The notes under the pieces are model-generated. The model saw only the letters and a list, made by a program, of their open reading frames with translations, ran no database searches and was not told the DNA's origin. Shown here piece after piece: positions 16,297-24,741 of a stretch of 64,000 bases of DNA. The number at the start of each line of letters is the position of its first letter. Within the stretch, counting starts at the first letter, position 1. Source of the stretch: Kitasatospora mediocidica KCTC 9733 (GTDB lineage Bacteria > Actinomycetota > Actinomycetes > Streptomycetales > Streptomycetaceae); assembly GCF_000744225.1 (NCBI RefSeq), contig NZ_JQLN01000005.1, positions 992,001-1,056,000 on the forward strand, given 5' to 3'. The translations under genes and the position numbers were made by a program.

Positions 16297-16728
16297 CTAC
16301 TCCGCGCCCGGGCGGCCCCGGCCGCGCTTCACCTCGGAGCGGCGCTTCTTGTTGGTCAACCGGCGCTCGACCATCCCGCGGCTGGGCCGGGTCGCCCGGC
16401 GGGCCTTGGGCGGCGGCGCCGTCGCCTCGCCGAGCAGCGCGGCCAACCGGGCCGCGGCCACCTCGCGGTTGCGCCACTGCGAGCGGTGCTCGGAGGCCCG
16501 GACGACCAGGATCCGGCCGTCCACCAGCCGACCGGCCAGCCGCTCCAGGGCACGCTCCTTCCACACCTCGGGGAGCGCGTCCGAGGCGGCCAGGTCGTAG
16601 CGCAGCTCGACCTGGGTGTCGGAGGTGTTGACGTGCTGGCCACCGGGGCCGGACGAACGCGAGAAGCGCCAGACGAGCTCGGCGTCGGGGACGACCACCG
16701 ATCCCCGGACGCGGATGGGCTCAGGCAT
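16297..16728 (-). CDS. arfB: Alternative ribosome-rescue peptidyl-tRNA hydrolase ArfB (YaeJ)
   Basis: A 143-residue, codon-independent release-factor homologue. The catalytic GGQ motif is seen in SSGPGGQHVNTSDTQVEL (residues 25-42). The C-terminal tail is rich in Lys and Arg (RLTNKKRRSEVKRGRGRP), as needed to enter the mRNA channel of stalled ribosomes. It hydrolyses peptidyl-tRNA on non-stop complexes without a stop codon. There is no codon-recognition domain, which separates it from RF1 and RF2. It is convergent with the flavin reductase gene (18 bp between stops). Confidence 0.92.
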   Translation of the reverse strand: MPEPIRVRGSVVVPDAELVWRFSRSSGPGGQHVNTSDTQVELRYDLAASDALPEVWKERALERLAGRLVDGRILVVRASEHRSQWRNREVAAARLAALLGEATAPPPKARRATRPSRGMVERRLTNKKRRSEVKRGRGRPGAE

Positions 16729-16803
16729 GCGTCCATCATCCCCGCCCGGTGCGCGTGCCGTCACCCGGTTATCAAGCGCCCCGGCGTACCGGAGAATGGC
16801 CCC

Positions 16804-17289
16804 GTGATCGAGCTCGGCTACTCCCTCTCCCCCCGCTTCCCGGACCCCCCGCAGACCGACTACCGCTCGGCGGCCGTCCGGTCGCTGCGGTACGACCTGT
16901 TCTGCGGCGACGTCTTCCTCGAGGCGGACGGCCTGGACCTGTCCACAGCCTGGGGATGGGTGCCGGTGCTCGACTTCGCCTGGGCGCTCTGCGACATCGT
17001 CGAGCAGCTCGACCAGGACCCGCGCGGCAGCCGGGCCGCCACCGTGCAGACCGCCGACCTGGACTTCACCCAGTCCACCGAGCTGCTGCGGTTCGCCCGC
17101 CGGTTCGGCCTGGTGGAGATCTCGGCGACCTGGCTGGACCAGCCGCCGGCCGTGGTCCGCCACCAGGACCTGCGCCGGGAGGCCCGGGACTTCCTGCAGG
17201 ACGTCCTGGCAGACCTGGCGGACCTGCATTCCGGGCTCGCCGACAACCCGAACATCTGGACCGTCCAGGGCCGCTTCCCGCGGATCTGA
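16804..17289 (+). CDS. Conserved-looking hypothetical protein upstream of terD
   Basis: A protein of about 161 residues with no family that I recognise. It starts with GTG; a GAGAAT -10-like box lies 7-8 nt upstream, so the mRNA may be leaderless. It is soluble and mildly acidic, with no signal or membrane segment. Segments such as RYDLFCGDVFLEADGLDLST, FAWALCDIVEQLDQ and REARDFLQDVLADLADLH suggest an alpha/beta protein. Codon use and GC skew match coding DNA. terD follows by about 120 bp on the same strand; a functional link is unproven. Confidence 0.7.
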   Translation: MIELGYSLSPRFPDPPQTDYRSAAVRSLRYDLFCGDVFLEADGLDLSTAWGWVPVLDFAWALCDIVEQLDQDPRGSRAATVQTADLDFTQSTELLRFARRFGLVEISATWLDQPPAVVRHQDLRREARDFLQDVLADLADLHSGLADNPNIWTVQGRFPRI

Positions 17290-17410
17290 CCTGCCGTTTA
17301 TACCGATCCATGGGCATTTCTTGGCAATCGGTCGCCCCGATCCGGAACCACCGGGTCCCCCGCCCTCGTTCTTCCCGACACGAGCACGCGACGAAGGGAC
17401 ACCACACACC

Positions 17411-17986
17411 ATGCCAGTGAGCCTCTCCAAGGGTGGCAACGTCTCGCTGACCAAGGAGGCCCCCGGGCTGACCGCGGTCTCCGTGGGCCTCGGCTGGGAC
17501 GCCAGGACCACCACCGGTACGGAGTTCGACCTCGACGCCAGCGCCATCGTGCTGGACGCCTCCGGCAAGGTGCTCTCCGCCGGACACTTCGTGTTCTTCA
17601 ACAACCTGCGCTCCCCGGACGGCACCGTCGTGCACACCGGCGACAACCGCTCCGGTGACGGCGAGGGCGACGACGAGGTGATCAACGTCGACCTGGCCGG
17701 CCTGCCCGCCGGGGCCGACCGGATCACCTTCCCGGTGTCGATCTACGACGCGACGAACCGCTCGCAGAGCTTCGGCCAGGTCCGCAACGCCTACATCCGG
17801 GTGCTCAACCAGGCCGGCAACGCCGAACTCGCGCGCTACGACCTCTCCGAGGACGCCGCCACCGAGACCGCCATGATCTTCGGCGAGCTCTACCGCAACG
17901 GCGCCGACTGGAAGTTCCGCGCCGTCGGCCAGGGCTACGCCTCCGGCCTGGCCGGGATCGCCCAGGACTTCGGCGTGGCGCTCTGA
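17411..17986 (+). CDS. terD: TerD-family calcium-binding stress protein
   Basis: A 191-residue single TerD domain. It begins MPVSLSKGGNVSLTKEAPGL, and has GLGWDAR, EFDLDASAIVLD and the acidic calcium-binding segment GDNRSGDGEGDDE near residues 75-90. The C-terminal YRNGADWKFRAVGQGYASGL is typical. TerD proteins bind Ca2+ and take part in tellurite, phage and stress responses; in streptomycetes several paralogues affect development (family knowledge). No other ter operon gene adjoins, so this is a lone paralogue. A strong bidirectional terminator follows. Confidence 0.93.
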   Translation: MPVSLSKGGNVSLTKEAPGLTAVSVGLGWDARTTTGTEFDLDASAIVLDASGKVLSAGHFVFFNNLRSPDGTVVHTGDNRSGDGEGDDEVINVDLAGLPAGADRITFPVSIYDATNRSQSFGQVRNAYIRVLNQAGNAELARYDLSEDAATETAMIFGELYRNGADWKFRAVGQGYASGLAGIAQDFGVAL

Positions 17987-18001
17987 CGCAGGCGCCAAAA
18001 G

Positions 18002-18040
18002 CACCGGTCCCCCCGACGCGGCGCGTCGGGGGGACCGGTG
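18002..18040. terminator. Bidirectional terminator between terD and the coiled-coil membrane protein gene
   Basis: A perfect 18-bp inverted repeat (18002-18019 with 18023-18040) has a 3-nt loop and lies between two convergent genes. An AAAA run on one flank and TT on the other suit termination in both directions. Confidence 0.92.
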
Positions 18041-18048
18041 TTCGCGCG

Positions 18049-19191
18049 TCAGTGCGCGGCGCGCAGCTCCGGCAGGTCGAGCAGCTCGGTCTCGTCCTCC
18101 GGCGTCAGGTCGACCACGGCCGGACGCGGGGCGCCGCCCACGGGGGCACCGGCCACCTCGTCACCGAGGACGTCCGCGAGATCCTGAGCCACCGTCACCG
18201 GCGCTGGCTGCTGGGCCGGCTGCTGGTCCGCCAGCTCGGAGACGCTGCCGACCGAGGGCGCCGGGGCGGCCGCCCGCAGCGCCGCAGCGCCCGCCACCGC
18301 ACCGCGGCCGAAGAAGCTGAAGTTGCCGGGCCGGCCCTGGCCGGCCGGCTGCGGGCGCGGACGCTGCCGCTCGACCGGGGCGACCGAGGTCGCCGGCGCA
18401 CCGGCGAGCGGCTCCGCCGGGCCGGTCAGCACCGGACGCACCGGGGAGGCTGCCACAGCCTGCCGTACCGGCTGCTGCGCCGTCTGGTGGGCGCTCGGGT
18501 GGGCCGGCTCCAGCCGGCCGATCCGGGGCACCTCCAGGGCCTGCTGGTGGCCGGCGTCGCCCCGGCCCGCCGCGTCGGGGGCGGCGCCCGGCTCCTGCTC
18601 GGCCAGGGAACGCCGCCGCTCGGCCCGCAGCTCCGCCTCCCGCTGCGTCCGGGCCGCCTGCGCGCGCCGCTCCAGGTGCCGCAGGGCGGAGGCCGCCCGC
18701 AGGTACGCGACCGCCGTGACGGGGTGCCTGGGCCGGGTCGCCTCGATCGCCCGCTGGGCCGCCTCGGCCTCCTTCAGCGCCTGCTCGGCCGCCATCACCG
18801 CCCGCTCGCGCAGCAGCCGGGCCAGCTCGGTCTCGACCTTCGCCAGCCGGGACTTCTCCGCCGTCAGCCGCCGGCCGAGCCGGGTGGCCCGCTCCTCGGC
18901 GACCTCGGCCGCGTACTCGGCCTCGGCCAGCTGCTCCTCGAAGCGCTCCTCGTCCCGGACCCGGCGGATGGCCGCGACATCGGCGGCGGCCCGGGCGGCC
19001 CGGTCGCGCTGACGGAGCACCAGGGCCAGCCCCAGCACCGCGAGTACCGCGGCGACGCCCACCGAGCGGACCAGCTCGGTGTCGCCGCTGGCGACCAGCG
19101 CGGCCAGAGCGGCCACTGTGACGACGGCGGCGGCGGCCGGCGGCAGGGCCCGGCTCAGAACGGAGGAATGACGGTGGCGTCCGCGTGGCAT
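18049..19191 (-). CDS. Membrane protein with two N-terminal helices and a coiled-coil region
   Basis: A 380-residue protein I do not recognise by name. Two hydrophobic segments lie at the N-terminus (PPAAAAVVTVAALAALVA and VGVAAVLAVLGLALVL), followed by a long charged coiled coil (about residues 60-200, including EERFEEQLAEAEYAAEVAEER and LARLLRERAVMAAEQALKEAE) and a Pro/Ala/Gln-rich, probably disordered C-terminus. Such a layout suits a membrane-tethered scaffold facing the cytoplasm, which is inference. No good ribosome-binding site precedes the ATG, so the start is less certain. Conserved position next to terD is likely but not shown. Confidence 0.75.
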   Translation of the reverse strand: MPRGRHRHSSVLSRALPPAAAAVVTVAALAALVASGDTELVRSVGVAAVLAVLGLALVLRQRDRAARAAADVAAIRRVRDEERFEEQLAEAEYAAEVAEERATRLGRRLTAEKSRLAKVETELARLLRERAVMAAEQALKEAEAAQRAIEATRPRHPVTAVAYLRAASALRHLERRAQAARTQREAELRAERRRSLAEQEPGAAPDAAGRGDAGHQQALEVPRIGRLEPAHPSAHQTAQQPVRQAVAASPVRPVLTGPAEPLAGAPATSVAPVERQRPRPQPAGQGRPGNFSFFGRGAVAGAAALRAAAPAPSVGSVSELADQQPAQQPAPVTVAQDLADVLGDEVAGAPVGGAPRPAVVDLTPEDETELLDLPELRAAH

Positions 19192-19283
19192 GAGCAAGAA
19201 ACTAGCGTGCGACGAAGAGGGCCCGCCAGTAGGGGCCGCAGAAGGAACGGCGTCCGGACCGGATCCGGCGGGCGCCGCGGAGG

Positions 19284-19775
19284 TCAGCGAGGGCTGGGGG
19301 CCGCGCCCTTGCCGCCGTTGCCGTCGTCCTCGGGGAGCTTGCAGACGTGCTGCAGCCAGAGCGCCGCGGCGATCACCCCGGCACCGGCCACCACCGCGAG
19401 CCCGGCGGTGATCGCCGAGCCCTGGTGCGCACTGAAGTCCGGCAGCGTGGCGAGGAAGATCCCCAGCCCCGCGTAGATCCCCGTCGCCACCGACGAGACC
19501 AGCGCGCTGGCCTGCGCCAGCACCACCGCCCGGGCGGCGCCCAGCGGGTCGACGCCCTTGGCGCCGGGGACCCGGTCGCGGACCGCCTTCAGTCTGGTCC
19601 GCAGCGAGATCGCCGTCGCCAGCAGCACCACCGCGACCGCCGCGAGCACCACCGGCGCCGCGGCCGGCACGCCGGGCAGCGAGTCCAGCGAGTTCCAGAG
19701 CTTGGCACCGGCCCAGGACAGCGCCGTCGAGACCACGACGATGGCCATCAGCAGACGGAGGCGGAGCAGCTTCAC
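19284..19775 (-). CDS. DUF3180 family membrane protein
   Basis: A 163-residue protein with about four transmembrane helices (near residues 5-25, 38-58, 82-110 and 118-145). It belongs by pattern to DUF3180, which in actinobacteria regularly follows folK. Its function is unknown. It is the last gene of the folate group here (folP, NTF2-like, folB, folK, DUF3180, all leftward). The gap from folK is about 135 bp, so it may have partial independence. Confidence 0.85.
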   Translation of the reverse strand: MKLLRLRLLMAIVVVSTALSWAGAKLWNSLDSLPGVPAAAPVVLAAVAVVLLATAISLRTRLKAVRDRVPGAKGVDPLGAARAVVLAQASALVSSVATGIYAGLGIFLATLPDFSAHQGSAITAGLAVVAGAGVIAAALWLQHVCKLPEDDGNGGKGAAPSPR

Positions 19776-19910
19776 TCGGACAGGGTCCTTCCCCGGGAAC
19801 GGTCACACTTAGCGGCGCCCGGCCACCGTACCGGCACGGACGCCCCCCATTGGTACGGCCGGGGACCCTCCCGGAGTTCCCCGGCCCGCCCGGACCGGCC
19901 GGTCGCCGCG

Positions 19911-20510
19911 CTACTCCGGCAGCCGCAGCTGGATGTCCTCGCGGCGGAGCACGCCCTGCGCGCCCTCGCCGCCCAGCTCCTTGAGCAGGTCGGCGACCAG
20001 CCCGAGGCCCGGCAGCTCACCGGCGGGGTCGGCGTCGGCCCAGGGCGCGAGCACGAAGGCCCGCTCGTGCGCGCGCGGGTGCGGCAGCAGCAGCACCGGG
20101 TCGTCGCTGGTGACGCCCTCGTAGCTGAGGATGTCGACGTCCAGCGTGCGGGCGCCCCAGCGGACCGTGCGGACCCGGCCGAAGGCGTCCTCGATGGCGT
20201 TGGCCCGCTCCAGCAGGGAGCGCGGCGGCAGTGTGGTGCGCAGCACGACCACGGCGTTGTAGAAGTTGGGCTGCTCGCCCGGACCACCGAGAGCGGGCGT
20301 CTCGTAGACCGCGGAGACCGCCTTGATCTTCAGCCCGGGGGTGTCCGCCAGGGTGTCCACGGCGCCCTGGAGGGTCTCCAGCCGGTTGCCCAGGTTGCTG
20401 CCCAGGGCCACCACGGCGTAGCGCGGGTTGTGCAGGGTGGTGTCGGCCGAGTCGACCCGGCGCTCCAGGTCGAACGTGGTCGGCGAGGCGGTCGGGTCGC
20501 TGGTGCTCAT
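19911..20510 (-). CDS. folK: 2-amino-4-hydroxy-6-hydroxymethyldihydropteridine pyrophosphokinase
   Basis: A 199-residue HPPK that pyrophosphorylates 6-hydroxymethyl-dihydropterin for dihydropteroate synthesis. Marks are VVALGSNLGNR near residue 35, VYETPALGGPGEQPNFYNAVV, and RWGARTLDVDILSYEG with the ATP and Mg2+ site, followed by LPHPRAHERAFVLAP. An N-terminal tail of about 30 residues precedes the domain. The ATG with AGGGA upstream is preferred over one 11 codons earlier. It follows folB by about 50 bp. Confidence 0.95.
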   Translation of the reverse strand: MSTSDPTASPTTFDLERRVDSADTTLHNPRYAVVALGSNLGNRLETLQGAVDTLADTPGLKIKAVSAVYETPALGGPGEQPNFYNAVVVLRTTLPPRSLLERANAIEDAFGRVRTVRWGARTLDVDILSYEGVTSDDPVLLLPHPRAHERAFVLAPWADADPAGELPGLGLVADLLKELGGEGAQGVLRREDIQLRLPE

Positions 20511-20559
20511 CGGATTCCCTCTGCGGCTGAAGCGATCGGACACGGAAACACCGGGGACG

Positions 20560-20931
20560 TCACGCGCGGCCCCGGTGGATGGTGATGGTCACATCGTCGA
20601 ACGGCACGGTGATCGGCGCGTCCGGCTTGTGAACGGTGACCTCGACCTCTTCGACCGCCGCGTGCTTCAGGCACTGGTCGGCGATCCGCTGGGCCAGGGT
20701 CTCGATCAGGTCGACCGGCTCGCCGGCGATGATCGCGGTGACCTCCTCCGCGACGACGCCGTAATGCGCCGTACGGGTGAGGTCGTCGCCGGACGCGGCC
20801 GGGCGGGTGTCCAGGTGGAGCACGAGGTCGACCACGAAGGTCTGCCCCTCGATCCGCTCCCGCTCGAAGACGCCGTGGTGGCCGCGGGCACGCAGGCCCC
20901 GCAGGGTGACGCGGTCCAGCAACTGAATCAC
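20560..20931 (-). CDS. folB: Dihydroneopterin aldolase
   Basis: A 123-residue FolB that cleaves dihydroneopterin to 6-hydroxymethyl-dihydropterin and glycolaldehyde. The family core is RGHHGVFERERIEGQTFVVD with the active-site glutamate, TAHYGVVAEEV, and the C-terminal KPDAPITVPFDDVTITIHR. The GTG start with AGGAG 2 nt upstream gives normal length; an upstream ATG would add about 24 unrelated residues. It sits between the NTF2-like gene and folK in the folate run. Confidence 0.93.
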   Translation of the reverse strand: MIQLLDRVTLRGLRARGHHGVFERERIEGQTFVVDLVLHLDTRPAASGDDLTRTAHYGVVAEEVTAIIAGEPVDLIETLAQRIADQCLKHAAVEEVEVTVHKPDAPITVPFDDVTITIHRGRA

Positions 20932-21127
20932 TGCTCCTGATCTTGGAACGGCAGGCTTCGTCGCCCGCCGTCCATCGAATCTACCCGTGGCACATGACAG
21001 CACGGTGCCACGGATGGAGCGCTCCTACCCGGCCCGGGCATCGGCCACGCACGACGGTGCGTCGAGCAGGGTGAACATCAGGTGTCCGTCGGGGCATTCC
21101 CGCCGGCCCCGCGCACACCGTCGGGCC

Positions 21128-21625
21128 TCAGTCCTCGTCCTCGTCATCGCCGCTGGTCAGCACCGGTGAGCCATGGTGCGACCAGAGCCGCCAGCCCGCC
21201 TCGGTACGGCGGAAAAGGTTGGTCGACACGACCTTGCCGCCGACCAGCGGGCCGAGCTCGCCCTCCTCCTCGGCCTCGCCCCCGGAGAGGATGTTCTCCG
21301 TACAGGTGACGAGGGCCACATCGCCCTGCACCTCGACCTCGACGTCGGTCAGGAAGAACTGGATGTACTCCGTGTTCATCATGATCAGCATGTAGGACCG
21401 GGTCACCTGGGCCCGGCCGCGCAGCACCGGCCATCCCGGGTGCACACAGATCACGCCGTGCTTGTCGTCGGCGTCCGCGGCGGAGAGCCAGACGTCCTCT
21501 ATCGCCTCCAGATCGCCTATCTCCAACGCGTCGTAGAGGCGCTGGTTCGCCGCCAGCACGGCCTCCCGGTCCGCCTCCAGCGACCCTGCCGCCGCCCCGT
21601 TGCTCAACGCGCCGTCACCAGCCAC
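21128..21625 (-). CDS. NTF2/SnoaL-like protein within the folate cluster
   Basis: A protein of about 165 residues with an NTF2-like cone fold: AVLAANQRLYDALEIGDLEAIEDVW, then VICVHPGWPVLRGRAQVTRSY and a late GWRLWSHHGSPV. It matches the SnoaL-like/DUF4440 type, which can be a small enzyme or a binding domain. It lies 20 bp after folP and before folB, so cotranscription is likely. Its role in folate metabolism is unknown. The start is one of several GTG codons; the one chosen has GAGGGA 12 nt ahead, and a GTG four codons earlier is possible. Confidence 0.83.
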   Translation of the reverse strand: MAGDGALSNGAAAGSLEADREAVLAANQRLYDALEIGDLEAIEDVWLSAADADDKHGVICVHPGWPVLRGRAQVTRSYMLIMMNTEYIQFFLTDVEVEVQGDVALVTCTENILSGGEAEEEGELGPLVGGKVVSTNLFRRTEAGWRLWSHHGSPVLTSGDDEDED

Positions 21626-21645
21626 GCCACCACCCACTCCCTCGG

Positions 21646-22500
21646 TCAGCTCTGCCCGGCAGCCTGCCAGGCCGCCACGACCCGTACCGCATCGGCGGTC
21701 CCCGCGACGTCGTGCACCCGGACCGCCCAGGCCCCGGCGCGTGCGGAGAGCACCGACACCGCCGCCGTGGCGTCGTCGCGCTGCCGGGCCGGCCGCGGCT
21801 CCCCGGTTTCCGGGTCGGCCAGCAGCGTACCCAGGAAGCGCTTGCGTGAAGCCGCCACCAGGACCGGCCGGCCCAGCGCGGTGAGCGCGTCCAGACCGGC
21901 CAGCAGGGCCCAGTTGTGCGCGGTGGTCTTGGCGAAGCCGAGACCCGGGTCGAGGATCAGCTGCTCCTCCTTGACCCCCGAGGCCAGCAACGCGTCGGCC
22001 CGCTCGCGCAGTTCGGCCGCCACCTCGGCCACCACGTCCCCGTAGACCGCCAGGCGGTCCATGTCGGCCGACTGGCCGCGCCAGTGCATCACCACGAACG
22101 GCACCCCCAGCTCGGCCACCACCGCGGCCATCGCGGGGTCGGCCAGGCCGCCGGAGACATCGTTGACCAGCCGGGCACCGGCTGCCACGGCCTGCTCGGC
22201 GACGGCGGCCCGCATGGTGTCCACCGAGACCACCACCCCGGCCGCGGCCAGCTCCCGGACCACGGGGACGACCCGGCGCAGCTCCTCCTGCTCGGTGACC
22301 CGGTGGGCCCCCGGACGGGTGGACTCGCCGCCCACGTCCACCAGGTCCGCGCCGCGGGCCACCAGGTCCAGACCGTGCGCGACGGCGGCCTCCGGATCGA
22401 GCCAGAGGCCGCCGTCCGAGAACGAGTCGGGGGTGACGTTGACGACGCCCATCACGGCGCAGCGGTCGAGGTGCGCGAGGCCGGGCAGCGGGTTGTTCAT
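21646..22500 (-). CDS. folP: Dihydropteroate synthase
   Basis: A 284-residue TIM-barrel enzyme that joins 6-hydroxymethyl-dihydropterin pyrophosphate with p-aminobenzoate; it is the sulfonamide target. Marks are VMGVVNVTPDSFSDGG with the flexible loop, DVGGESTRPGAHRVTEQEE, VSVDTMRAAVAEQAVAAGA, VNDVSGG, LILDPGLGFAKT and VLVAASRKRFLG. All key segments are present. It opens the leftward folate run folP, NTF2-like, folB, folK, DUF3180. Confidence 0.95.
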   Translation of the reverse strand: MNNPLPGLAHLDRCAVMGVVNVTPDSFSDGGLWLDPEAAVAHGLDLVARGADLVDVGGESTRPGAHRVTEQEELRRVVPVVRELAAAGVVVSVDTMRAAVAEQAVAAGARLVNDVSGGLADPAMAAVVAELGVPFVVMHWRGQSADMDRLAVYGDVVAEVAAELRERADALLASGVKEEQLILDPGLGFAKTTAHNWALLAGLDALTALGRPVLVAASRKRFLGTLLADPETGEPRPARQRDDATAAVSVLSARAGAWAVRVHDVAGTADAVRVVAAWQAAGQS

Positions 22501-22533
22501 GGCCCTATTATCCGGCCATCGCCCGCCGCCCGG

Positions 22534-24378
22534 TCAGGCGGCCGGAGCGACCGACTCCGGCCCGGTCGGAGCCGGCAGCAGCCCCTGCCGCTGGCGCTTG
22601 CGCCCGAACTTCGGCATGCCCAGGGTGATGAACGCCTCGGCCTGCATCGCCGCGAAGCCGATCCGCGGCAGGTCCCGGGTGCTCGGGTAGACCAGGAACC
22701 GCGGCTCCCACTCCGGCTGGAACTTGGCGTTGAACTTGTACAGCGACTCGATCTGGAACCAGCGCGAGAGGAAGACCAGCAGTCCGCGCCAGGCGCGCAG
22801 CACCGGACCGGCGCCGATCCGCTCGCCGCGGGCCAGCGCCGAGCGGAACATCGCGAAGTTCAGCGACACCCGGCGCACGCCGAGCGCCGGGACGGCCTGC
22901 AGGGCCGCCACGATCAGCAGCTCGTTCAGGCCGGGGTCGGCCGCGCGGTCACGGCGCATCAGCTCCAGCGAGATGCCGTCCGGGCCCCACGGAACGAAGT
23001 GCAGCACCGCCTTGAGGTCGTCGCCGCCGGCCGGCTCGCCCTCCTCCGGGGCCTTGTGGGCGGTGACCACCACGCACTCGTCGTCGCCCAGGTCGCCGAA
23101 GCGGCCCAGCGCCATCGAGAAGCCGCGCTCGGTGTCGGTGCCGCGCCAGCGGGCCGCGGCGTCCGCGATCCGCAGCTTCTCCGCGCGGTCCAGCTCGCCG
23201 ACCCGACGGACCTTGCACGAGTAGCCGTTGCGCTCGATCCGCTTGACCATCTGTCGGACGTTGCGCATCGCGCGGCCGGACAGCGAGAAGGTGCTCGCGT
23301 CGACGATCGCCTCGTCGCCGAGCTCCAGCGCGTCCAGGCCCGCCTCGCGGGTCCAGACCTCGCCGCCGACCTCGCTGCAGCCCATCACGGCCGGCACCCA
23401 GGCGTGCTCGCGGGCCGCCGCCATGAAGACCTTGATCGCGCCGGGCCAGGCCTCGACGTCGCCCACCGGGTCGCCGGAGGCCAGCATCACGCCGGAGATC
23501 ACCCGGTAGGAGATCGCCGCCTTGCCGGTCGGCGAGAAGAGCACGCTCTTGTCGCGACGCAGCGCGAAGTAGCCCAGCGAGTCGCGCTCGCCGTGCCGGT
23601 CCAGCAGCGCGCGGACCTTGACCTCCTCCTCGGCGGTCAGCTCCGGCTCGGGCTTCTCCGGGCGCAGCGCGAGGTAGCCGCTGGTGAAGGCGGTCACCAG
23701 GCCGAGCGCGGCCAGCGAGTAGCCGACCAGGTCACGGGTGCGGTCGGTGCGGTAGTCGACCGGACCGTCCAGGCCGAACAGCCCCCAGACGGTCTCCTTC
23801 AGCCGGGCCAGCAGGTCCGGGTTGCCCATCTCGGAGTGCGGGTGGGCGCTGACGATCAGCAGGCCGAGCGCGAGGCTGACGGCGCCCATCACGATCAGGT
23901 TGAACAGAGCGCGCCAGCGGGTACGCGGGTCGGCCTTGGCGTAGAACTCCCGCCGGTGGACAAGGACCACGACGAAGAGGGTCATCGAGACCACGGCCGG
24001 GCCGATCTGGTGCCAGCGCAGGACGTGCAGCGCGGCGCCGAGCGGCAGCAGCACGCAGACCATCCGCCAGGCCCGGCGCTTGCGGCGGCGCAGCGCGTGC
24101 GCGAGCAACACCAGCAGGATGCCGATGACCAGCGTGCCGGCCGCGGCGAGGGTCGTGGTGCCGCCGGGCAGCTGGCCGGTCCAGGTATGCATCCTGGAGC
24201 GCTTCAGCTTCGGGAAGATCGCACTGGCGATGTCCACCAGGCCGATCAGCAGGCAGGCATAGCCGACCGCCCCCGGCAGCCAGGCGCGGGGGACGGTGGA
24301 GGCTTGGGTTCGCAGCGTCTGCAGACCTCGGCGACGGGGCTGCTCGGGAGACGACTCAGCGGACACGGGAACGCTCAT
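22534..24378 (-). CDS. MprF/LysX-like membrane protein with DUF2156 (LPG synthase C-terminal) domain
   Basis: A 614-residue protein. The N-terminal 230 residues hold about six transmembrane helices. The C-terminal part is a DUF2156 domain of two GNAT folds (SLGYFALRRDKSVLFSP, AISYRVISGVMLASGDPVGD, RRVSLNFAMFRSALARGERIG, YKFNAKFQPEWEPRFLVYP), as in phosphatidylglycerol aminoacyltransferases. No lysyl-tRNA synthetase domain is fused, so it must take aminoacyl-tRNA made elsewhere if it has that activity. Likely it modifies a membrane lipid or another acceptor; the substrate is not known. It lies 33 bp upstream of folP on the same strand. Confidence 0.85.
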   Translation of the reverse strand: MSVPVSAESSPEQPRRRGLQTLRTQASTVPRAWLPGAVGYACLLIGLVDIASAIFPKLKRSRMHTWTGQLPGGTTTLAAAGTLVIGILLVLLAHALRRRKRRAWRMVCVLLPLGAALHVLRWHQIGPAVVSMTLFVVVLVHRREFYAKADPRTRWRALFNLIVMGAVSLALGLLIVSAHPHSEMGNPDLLARLKETVWGLFGLDGPVDYRTDRTRDLVGYSLAALGLVTAFTSGYLALRPEKPEPELTAEEEVKVRALLDRHGERDSLGYFALRRDKSVLFSPTGKAAISYRVISGVMLASGDPVGDVEAWPGAIKVFMAAAREHAWVPAVMGCSEVGGEVWTREAGLDALELGDEAIVDASTFSLSGRAMRNVRQMVKRIERNGYSCKVRRVGELDRAEKLRIADAAARWRGTDTERGFSMALGRFGDLGDDECVVVTAHKAPEEGEPAGGDDLKAVLHFVPWGPDGISLELMRRDRAADPGLNELLIVAALQAVPALGVRRVSLNFAMFRSALARGERIGAGPVLRAWRGLLVFLSRWFQIESLYKFNAKFQPEWEPRFLVYPSTRDLPRIGFAAMQAEAFITLGMPKFGRKRQRQGLLPAPTGPESVAPAA

Positions 24379-24741
24379 GAAAACTCAGCGTAGAGGGTGC
24401 GGAGGGGTGTCCGGTCACCCTGAGGGATGAGCTGGGATGGACCTTCATGCGTATTCCTTACCTTGACAAAATGACCGTCAAGAGGGGGTAATCCCTTGGC
24501 CTTGTGGTAGCTGCGACGCCTGGCAGACGGCTCGGCCGCGCACCGCGCAGAGCGCAACGCCGAAGTCTAGGCCCTTGGTTCGTGTGGGTGAAGCCGTCCG
24601 ACCGGCTCCCCCCGTGCCCGTGCCGTACGCCGTTCGCCTCGCGTTCCCCCGGTGTAGGGGACGAACTCCGGTGGCCGTGCCCCGACCGCACTCCGATGAT
24701 GAACCGACAGCACAGCCACCTCCGCCCGGGGAGCCCGTCGC
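24379..24741. other. Gene-free divergent region with a HAIR-like inverted repeat
   Basis: This 363-bp region separates the leftward MprF-like gene from the rightward esterase gene. It holds the inverted repeat CTTGAC-N9-GTCAAG (24462-24482), whose outer CTTGA/TCAAG halves and 21-bp span match the geometry of HspR operators (CTTGAGT-N7-ACTCAAG) but not their inner bases. No small ORF, RNA motif or terminator was recognised. Confidence 0.4.
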
